Positions 58,529 to 64,000 of a stretch of 64,000 nt of DNA are shown one piece after another. Positions within the stretch are counted from its first letter, which is position 1, and each line of letters opens with the position of its first letter. The stretch lies in the NCBI RefSeq assembly GCF_003253565.1, contig NZ_QKUF01000006.1, forward strand, positions 62,001 through 126,000. Direction: 5' to 3'. The notes beneath the pieces were generated by a model. The model was not told the DNA's origin, searched no databases, and saw nothing but the letters and a program-made list of their open reading frames with translations. Position numbers and translations under genes: made by a program. Source of the DNA: Thermosporothrix hazakensis (lineage in GTDB: Bacteria; Chloroflexota; Ktedonobacteria; Ktedonobacterales; Ktedonobacteraceae).

Positions 58529-59755
58529 TTATTGTTGTAGCCACTCTTGAGCGGCCTTGATGACGTTATCCTGTTCGGTATAGAGTTCGGCCCAGTTGAT
58601 AGTGACCTCCTGATCGGGCGCGATGGGCCCTTCGTAGACCCGTCCGGTACGATCGGCGTCATTCGCGACGGTCAGGTAGAGCTGTGCGCCATCGCTCAGG
58701 ATTTCAAGCGTGTTCGCTGTTGGCAGACCATAGGTGCTTTCACCAAAGAAGCGCGTTGATGGGCGTCCGTGGAAGGCGATTGCGACCGCTTCGCCAGAAC
58801 TCGCCGTCAGGTTACTGGTCAGCACGGCGACGGGCGGTAGTGGCTGCTTGAGCCGGTAGGGCTGCTGGACCTGAGCAAGCATGTAATCGTCGCTCATAGC
58901 TTTGCCCTCCTGATATATCCAGGTGCCGACCTCCTTCCCGTGACTAACGAACGCGCCCAGCTTTCCTTCACCCAGAATGGGCCCAATACCGGCGAGCATC
59001 GGCCAGCAGTTACCACCGATATTATTGCGCAGATCGATAATCCATCCTTTAATAGTGTATTGCTGATCGAGCTTACGAATTTCGTCATGCACTATATCTG
59101 CATAGTGCTGTTCCATTGTACCACCTATCACGGCTGGGAGTTCGATATAACCGATGTCGGGCTGAACAAGTTTTCCCCACGGGCGCTTGTTGCTCTCGTA
59201 TGGCTTGAGCGCAAGCGTGACCGTGTAGGGTTGCTCATTGCGAGTCAGCGTAAGTGTGGCTGTCCCGGGGTGTTTCTTGAGGCTGTCGCGGATCGCATCG
59301 GAGTCGTCGCGATCGAATCCGTTAATCTGTGTCAGCACATCGCCGCGCCTGATCTGCCCTGAGGCGTCGGCGGGGCTATCGGGTAGAATATCGGTGATAA
59401 TGCCATCCCGCGTCATACGCAGGCCGAAGGGGTTGCCATGTCCATGCTGCTGTTTCCGGGCCGCCTGAGGATCAAGGAAGAAGCTGTGATGGTCACCGAG
59501 CTGCTCCAGAAGCCAGCGGATAGTGGGGTAGGTATCGGCAGTTGTCCGGGCGTTCTGAATGCGGTTCATGGCTTCCTGCCGGATTTGAGGCCAGTTCAGC
59601 TTGTCTGAGTTCACCGAGTTGGCCTGGATGTAATCAAGGACGAAATTGAGGTAGTCGGTTGCTTCCTTGCTTGCGGGAGCGCTCCGGGCGTGGACCGGGG
59701 TCAGCGTGCTGCAAGCAAGCAACAGGAGCAATGCAACGCCTGTGAGGTACTTCAT
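58529..59755 (-). CDS. S41 family C-terminal processing-type protease (lipoprotein)
   Basis: 408 residues. The N-terminus KYLTGVALLLLLACST has a lipobox-like LLAC, so it is probably a lipid-anchored extracellular protein. A PDZ domain (~residues 110-190: NPFGLRMTRDGIITDILPDSPADASGQIRRGDVLTQING) precedes the protease core. The nucleophile lies in VLTSNLTASSGEAVAIAFHGRP, with the substrate strand GYIELPAVIGG and the WIIDLRNNIGGN oxyanion region. This is the tail-specific/TSPc type; targets are unknown. A hairpin follows its stop. Confidence 0.92.
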   Translation of the reverse strand: MKYLTGVALLLLLACSTLTPVHARSAPASKEATDYLNFVLDYIQANSVNSDKLNWPQIRQEAMNRIQNARTTADTYPTIRWLLEQLGDHHSFFLDPQAARKQQHGHGNPFGLRMTRDGIITDILPDSPADASGQIRRGDVLTQINGFDRDDSDAIRDSLKKHPGTATLTLTRNEQPYTVTLALKPYESNKRPWGKLVQPDIGYIELPAVIGGTMEQHYADIVHDEIRKLDQQYTIKGWIIDLRNNIGGNCWPMLAGIGPILGEGKLGAFVSHGKEVGTWIYQEGKAMSDDYMLAQVQQPYRLKQPLPPVAVLTSNLTASSGEAVAIAFHGRPSTRFFGESTYGLPTANTLEILSDGAQLYLTVANDADRTGRVYEGPIAPDQEVTINWAELYTEQDNVIKAAQEWLQQ

Positions 59756-60052
59756 AGGTACGTCCTTTCCATCTGAATACTACCACTACTTATATAGTGT
59801 ACTCGCAATGTGTTGCATTTCTATAGCAAAAATGGCAGAAAGCAGTCTCTTTTTTCTAAACATATTGAGTGCAGTGGGATGAGCTACTTCAATCTCTGAT
59901 TTGAGAAAAAGCATGCGGAAAAATCAATAATTCGAGTGATGTATTTCTGCTGTATTCGGACTAAACTCTTGATAGACGTTGCATAAAACATTTTGCTTCA
60001 GGATGAGTAATGCTACGCTCATGCTTGTTTTGCTTGAAAGGGGTCATATCAT

Positions 60053-61288
60053 ATGGATTATTCTGGATTTCGTGTACCTGGAGAATTTGAGAAACAACGA
60101 GCTGTGATGATGATCTGGGCGCAACATGAGAACATAATCGGTATGTCGCATCAACCGCTGCATGTGGAAATGGTACGGGCAATCGGTGCGCACGTACCGC
60201 TGATTATTGTTCCCGGACCTGGCTTGCATACTGCGCATGATATCCAGCTTTTGCTTGAAGAGTGTGCTATACCTCTGGAGAATATCACCTTTCTTGCGAT
60301 TGAGTGCGCGGCGGTATATCCCCGCGATTTTGGGATAGAAGTCATGATTGATGATAGAGGAAATGTGATACATGTAGATTGTGATTTCAGCATGTATGGT
60401 TATATGCCTGTATGGGACCGGCGCTGTCGCGTTACGGAGCGCTTCGACCGTCGGACCGCGGAGTATCTGGGAATCACTGAGAGCGTAATGACGCGTCTCA
60501 TCAGTGAGGGAGGAGATCGCGAGTTCAACGGGAAAGGAGTGCTGATGACGATTGAAGAGACAGAGGTGTGCAAGCGTAATCCCGGGTGGACAAAGGAAGA
60601 GGTGGAGCAAGAGCTAAAGCGTATCTTCCAGCTAAAGAAGCTTATCTGGCTCCCGAAGGGCCTGCATGAGGATGAGAGTATGATGAGTGGACCTATTCCG
60701 GGACCGGATGGGCAGCTTAATGCTTATCGTGCTGCTTCTGCAAATGCACATATAGATGAATTTTGTCGTTTCGTCGCCCCGGATACGATTCTCCTGGCAG
60801 AGGTGACGGAAGAAGAGGCGCGTCGAAGTCCGCTGCTGGCGCTCAATAAGCCGATGCTCGACCAGGCTTTCGAGCTTTTGCAGCATGAGACCGACCAGGA
60901 TGGGAAGCCGTTTCGTATTGTCAGGATGCCAGTTCCAGAGCCTGAATATTATATGGTCAAGGCGGGCGATGACATCTATGAAGTGTATCAGGAATTAAAA
61001 CGTTTTTATAAGGTGATGCAGGACGGTTCCGAATTCCCCTCCGGTTCCTCTTTTCCGGTTGTGCCTGCCGCGAGCTATTGTAACTTTTTAATCACAAATG
61101 GCCTTGTTGTCGGTCAGCACTACTGGGAGCCGGGAAAGAGTGAGCTGATCCGCGAAAAGGATAAACGGGCAAAGGAGGTACTACAGGCCCTCTTTCCTGA
61201 GCGAGAGGTAGTAACGCTTCCAGTGACGGCGCTTAATCTTGGTGGTGGCGGCATCCATTGCAATACACGACACATCCCGGCCTGGTAG
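60053..61288 (+). CDS. Agmatine deiminase/PPAD-like amidinotransferase-family enzyme
   Basis: 411 residues. The family is a guanidino-modifying pentein fold. N-terminal FRVPGEFEKQRAVMMIWAQHE and PRDFGIEVMIDDRGNVIHVDCDF are conserved (usual PRDxGPxF). The nucleophile Cys is in the C-terminal GGGIHCNTRHIPA. It would hydrolyse agmatine or peptidyl-arginine-like compounds to citrulline-type products; the DFG-to-EV change next to the first motif and the longer length than AguA (about 370) suggest a divergent subgroup. AAAGGGG precedes the ATG. It is a single gene. Confidence 0.88.
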   Translation: MDYSGFRVPGEFEKQRAVMMIWAQHENIIGMSHQPLHVEMVRAIGAHVPLIIVPGPGLHTAHDIQLLLEECAIPLENITFLAIECAAVYPRDFGIEVMIDDRGNVIHVDCDFSMYGYMPVWDRRCRVTERFDRRTAEYLGITESVMTRLISEGGDREFNGKGVLMTIEETEVCKRNPGWTKEEVEQELKRIFQLKKLIWLPKGLHEDESMMSGPIPGPDGQLNAYRAASANAHIDEFCRFVAPDTILLAEVTEEEARRSPLLALNKPMLDQAFELLQHETDQDGKPFRIVRMPVPEPEYYMVKAGDDIYEVYQELKRFYKVMQDGSEFPSGSSFPVVPAASYCNFLITNGLVVGQHYWEPGKSELIREKDKRAKEVLQALFPEREVVTLPVTALNLGGGGIHCNTRHIPAW

Positions 61289-61503
61289 CAAACAAGCAAA
61301 TAGTGGGGCCTCCAATACAGGGGGCTCCTCTCCCGGACACAGGTGTCAGCCGCTCCGGCGGATACTGTTTCTTCCACTATTCTGGAACATTGTTGAATAT
61401 GCATTCGTGATATGAGAGAAGAGAGGATCTGCGATTTCAAGTGTTTCCGTAGCAAACCTCAACACTATCCCTCGAGCTGAAATAGAGCGCGAAAGGAACA
61501 ACA

Positions 61504-61791
61504 ATGGAATTACGGGATACACTCCGAGTCTGTTTACAAGCGATCCTGAGCCGCTGCCCTCATTGTATGATAGAGGCCGACAAGGAGCTATTAGGGAGGG
61601 ATGCGTTCGAGCCGCGTCTGCTTCCTGTAAAAGATGTTATCAGATGGTATGAGCAGGAAGATCCGAGCATACTTGAAGAGATGGCCTGTTTGCGGGTCGA
61701 TGCTCAGCGTTGCGAGATTGCACTGTGTGATCGCTGTCTGGAACCGGTTTTTCGGATCTATAAACGGGACAAGGCGGCGTGCCAATCGTAA
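61504..61791 (+). CDS. Small CxxC-pair protein
   Basis: 95 residues. CPHC (residues 18-21) and CDRC (74-77) could coordinate zinc in a split ribbon; the sequence between is helical and acidic (WYEQEDPSILEEMACLRVDAQRCEIAL). AAAGGA precedes the ATG. No family recognised; it may bind nucleic acid or a partner protein. It is downstream of the deiminase on the same strand but with 215 bases between. Confidence 0.6.
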   Translation: MELRDTLRVCLQAILSRCPHCMIEADKELLGRDAFEPRLLPVKDVIRWYEQEDPSILEEMACLRVDAQRCEIALCDRCLEPVFRIYKRDKAACQS

Positions 61792-62014
61792 TGACAGGGG
61801 AGCTTCTGGTGTCTACGATCACTGGCATCAGCGAGCCTGTTTGTTCTAGATACGAACAAATGCGATAGCAATTCCTTGTCGTTAGTGGTACGTCATAAAA
61901 TATACGTAGTAAAAAAGAGGAAGTCCTTTTTTCTCCTTTATGGTAGAGCCTCTTGTATCCAATTCCTCTCCTTTCCCCACTTTTGAGATATCATACAGGC
62001 CATCAAGGGAGACA

Positions 62015-62043
62015 TTGCGTTTGCTATCCGGACAGGCTATACT
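62015..62043 (+). promoter_or_regulatory. Promoter of the Rrf2 gene
   Basis: TTGCGT (62015-62020), 17-base spacer, TATACT (62038-62043). It is 50 bases before ATG 62094. Nearby short inverted pieces (CCGGACAGG, CCTGTTGTCC) could be the Rrf2 operator, giving autoregulation. Confidence 0.55.
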
Positions 62044-62093
62044 GATCCTGGATACCTGTTGTCCTGAATAGATCTGACAGAGGAAGGAACGCA

Positions 62094-62609
62094 ATGAGAC
62101 TGAGTGAAGGGGTTGAATGGGGCATTCATTGTACTATATCGCTTGCTGGCTTGCCGGAAGGCGCCACCTTACCGACAAAGGCCCTTGCAGAGAACTATGG
62201 GCTTTCAGAGACGTACCTTGCCAAGCATCTACAGGCGTTAGCGAATGCAAAAATACTGGAATCGGTCCCCGGGCCGAAGGGTGGCTATCGGCTGGCACGG
62301 CCTGCTGAGCAAATCACGTTGCTGGATATTGTCGAGGCGATCGAGGGGCGCGAACGAGTGTTTCGCTGTACCGAGATTCGCCAGCGTGTGCCTGTGCAGT
62401 TGCCTGATTCGCTCTATCGGATGCCCTGTGAGGTGCATGTGGCGATGTTGCGAGCTGACAGGGCCTGGCGAGAAGCGCTGCGCTCTCAGACGGTTGCTGA
62501 AATAATCGCTAACTATAAACAGAGGGTTGCTGCACAGCTACGGCAACCAGGCGAGCAATGGATTGCTGAACGGATACGACATGCTCCTGAGAAAAAGGAG
62601 CGCTCATAG
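62094..62609 (+). CDS. Rrf2 family transcriptional regulator
   Basis: 171 residues. MRLSEGVEWGIHCTISLAGLPEGATLPTKALAENYGLSETYLAKHLQALANAKILESVPGPKGGYRLARPAEQITLLDIVEAIEG is the winged helix typical of Rrf2/IscR/NsrR. The usual cluster-binding cysteines (C-x5-C-x5-C) are only partly present (FRCTEIR, PCEVHVAML), so a Fe-S cluster is uncertain. AGAGGAAGGA precedes the ATG. It lies 24 bases before the beta-helix gene, so it may regulate that gene and itself. Confidence 0.93.
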   Translation: MRLSEGVEWGIHCTISLAGLPEGATLPTKALAENYGLSETYLAKHLQALANAKILESVPGPKGGYRLARPAEQITLLDIVEAIEGRERVFRCTEIRQRVPVQLPDSLYRMPCEVHVAMLRADRAWREALRSQTVAEIIANYKQRVAAQLRQPGEQWIAERIRHAPEKKERS

Positions 62610-62633
62610 CCGCTTTCAAGAAAGGGCAGGGAT

Positions 62634-64000
62634 GTGATTGTATCTTCAAATGGCTTTGCAAATGGATTTGAGGGTGATCGTGACTCCTCATTGGTAAGCC
62701 TGAAAAATGGGAAATTGCAGTATAGGATGTATGCCAATGAGGGCGAGAGCGAGGCTATCCATACTATTCCCGATTTTTCCTACTGCGGCTATAGAGGCGG
62801 CGGCGTACGGCTTCCTCAGCTCCCGGTCCGGCAGGTGCTTACCCCGGTGCCTGGTGACAATCGAGCACGCATTCAGCAGGCTATTGATGCGGTTTCGAGC
62901 TTGCCTGCCGATAACGATGGCTTCCGCGGTGCTGTGCTCTTGAAAGCAGGAACGTATACTGTAGATGGGCCGCTTTTTTTGCGAACTGGCGGTGTAGTGC
63001 TGCGTGGCGAGGGGCAGGGGCCCACCGGTACAGTTTTAATCGATACGTTGAGGGAGCAGCATGACTTTATTCAGGTAGGCGTGCTGAAGAAGAAGAAACC
63101 CTGGAAGCCGCTTAAGGAGACGCGTCAGCCAATCACTTCGCCTGTGGTCCCGACTGGTGCTCGGCGCTTTGCGGTGACCTCAACGGAAGGTCTGAAGCGG
63201 GGTGACAGGATTATTGTGCAGCGTACACCCGATGAGGCCTGGATTACCGCTCTTGATATGGCACAATATGGCTGGAAAGCGGACATCTATAAAGTCGGGT
63301 ATGAACGCGTCATTACCGATATCGCAGAAAATACACTTTTGATCGATGCACCGCTTGTGCAAGCTATCGTGCACAGATATGGTGGCGGGATGATCTTCAA
63401 GTACACTGTGGAGCGTATCAGTGAGGTGGGAGTGGAACATCTACGCCTTGAATCGGTTTATGGGAGTGAGACTGATGAGGAACATGGCTGGCAGGCGATT
63501 TCGATGAATTGTGTAGAGAACGGATGGGTTTCGGGTGTCACGGCGCGTCACTTTGGCTTTGCGGCGGTCGGCCTGAATACGTCGGTGCAGCAGGTAACCG
63601 TGCAGGATTGCGCCTACCTTGAGGGAAAATCGAAGATTCGCGGCGGGCGGCGCTACTCTTTTTTCATCGATTCAACAAGTAGTCGTAATCTCTTTCAGCG
63701 TTGCTATGCATCCAGTGGGCGGCATGATTTTGTAACTGGCTCGAAAGTTCCCGGGCCCAATGCCTTCGTTGATTCTTTCGCGGAGCAAGCGCACAATGAT
63801 ACAGGGCCCCATCATCGCTATGCAACGGGGATTCTGTTTGATAACGTCAGCGCGCCTCTGATGCGCGTCTGGAACCGAAAAGCGATGGGGTCGGGGCATG
63901 GGTGGGCGGGCGCACAGGTGCTTTTCTGGAACTGTCATGCCGAGCAAGAGATGTGCGTTGATAGCCCACCGGGAGCGCGTAACTGGGCAATTGGCTGTAC
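62634..64000 (+). CDS. Right-handed parallel beta-helix (pectate-lyase-like) protein, partial
   Basis: Open from GTG 62634 (AAAGGGCAGG upstream) to the window edge with no stop: at least 455 residues. IHTIPDFSYCGYRGGGVRLPQLP and VPGDNRARIQQAIDAVSSLPADNDGFRGAVLLKAGTYTVDGPLFLRTGGVVLRGEGQGPTGTVL are the characteristic start of pectate-lyase-superfamily/beta-helix proteins; short strands then repeat (VEHLRLESVYGS, GWVSGVTARHFGFAAVGLNTSVQQVTVQDC). It likely cleaves or binds a polysaccharide; no signal peptide is visible at this start, so export or a different start remains possible. The function beyond the fold is unknown. Confidence 0.85.
   Translation, partial: MIVSSNGFANGFEGDRDSSLVSLKNGKLQYRMYANEGESEAIHTIPDFSYCGYRGGGVRLPQLPVRQVLTPVPGDNRARIQQAIDAVSSLPADNDGFRGAVLLKAGTYTVDGPLFLRTGGVVLRGEGQGPTGTVLIDTLREQHDFIQVGVLKKKKPWKPLKETRQPITSPVVPTGARRFAVTSTEGLKRGDRIIVQRTPDEAWITALDMAQYGWKADIYKVGYERVITDIAENTLLIDAPLVQAIVHRYGGGMIFKYTVERISEVGVEHLRLESVYGSETDEEHGWQAISMNCVENGWVSGVTARHFGFAAVGLNTSVQQVTVQDCAYLEGKSKIRGGRRYSFFIDSTSSRNLFQRCYASSGRHDFVTGSKVPGPNAFVDSFAEQAHNDTGPHHRYATGILFDNVSAPLMRVWNRKAMGSGHGWAGAQVLFWNCHAEQEMCVDSPPGARNWAIGC

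Overview
The window looks like chromosomal DNA of a soil-type bacterium of the Chloroflexota, most likely class Ktedonobacteria. This is inferred from the gene mix: a 985-residue MalT/LuxR-type ATPase regulator, an XRE-TPR regulator, a zinc-ribbon pseudokinase, several luciferase-like (LLM) oxidoreductases, a P450, small GNATs, and base composition near 50-55% G+C by eye. Shine-Dalgarno sequences (AAGGAG/AGGAGG) and -35/-10 boxes are easy to see, so many starts and promoters can be placed. I found no tRNA, rRNA, CRISPR array or intact insertion sequence.

Layout. 0-6 kb: a ridA gene broken by an extra G, an SRPBCC protein, a cytochrome P450 behind a strong promoter with a 24-bp palindrome, a GNAT, a small hypothetical protein, an LLM oxidoreductase and a membrane protein. 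6-12 kb: a membrane protein with phased upstream repeats, an AI-2E-type permease, an ADP-ribosylglycohydrolase, a DsbA/FrnE protein and a zinc-ribbon pseudokinase. 12.5-16.6 kb: two APC permeases and an acetamidase/formamidase, ending in a clear terminator. 16.6-18.4 kb: a degenerate nucleotidyltransferase-like gene and a decayed patch with a MalT-like fragment and two broken membrane-protein pieces. 18.5-28.8 kb: a PhoA-type alkaline phosphatase with 11-bp periodic repeats upstream, a receiver protein, an XRE-TPR + TPR + GNAT operon, a flavoprotein, a histidine phosphatase, a glutamine amidotransferase, an NAD(P)-binding protein and a threonine-aldolase-like enzyme.

28.9-43.2 kb: a leucine-rich-repeat protein, a YbdK-type carboxylate-amine ligase, a DEDDh exonuclease, a methyltransferase followed by an LLM oxidoreductase, nagB behind a GntR-type (dre-like) operator, an O-methyltransferase, glyA behind a ZTP (pfl) riboswitch, an aminotransferase and a four-PAS histidine kinase. 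43.2-49.9 kb: a five-gene redox operon (cytochrome b-like protein, molybdopterin oxidoreductase, four-cluster ferredoxin, Tat-anchored Rieske protein, small membrane protein) next to an MFS transporter. 50-53.3 kb: accessory DNA with a nucleotidyltransferase-like/partner pair, a TetR pseudogene, a 57-residue protein and a zinc-free quinone-oxidoreductase-type MDR protein. 53.5-64 kb: the MalT-like regulator, a Gfo/Idh/MocA oxidoreductase, an S41 protease, a candidate structured RNA, an agmatine-deiminase-like enzyme, a CxxC protein, and an Rrf2 regulator followed by a parallel-beta-helix protein that runs off the window end.

The best-supported regulatory find is the ZTP riboswitch on glyA. 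The items most worth following up for novelty are the redox operon, the DUF6036-like gene pair, the XRE-TPR/TPR operon, the decayed patch and the 82-base three-way-junction element downstream of the S41 protease.
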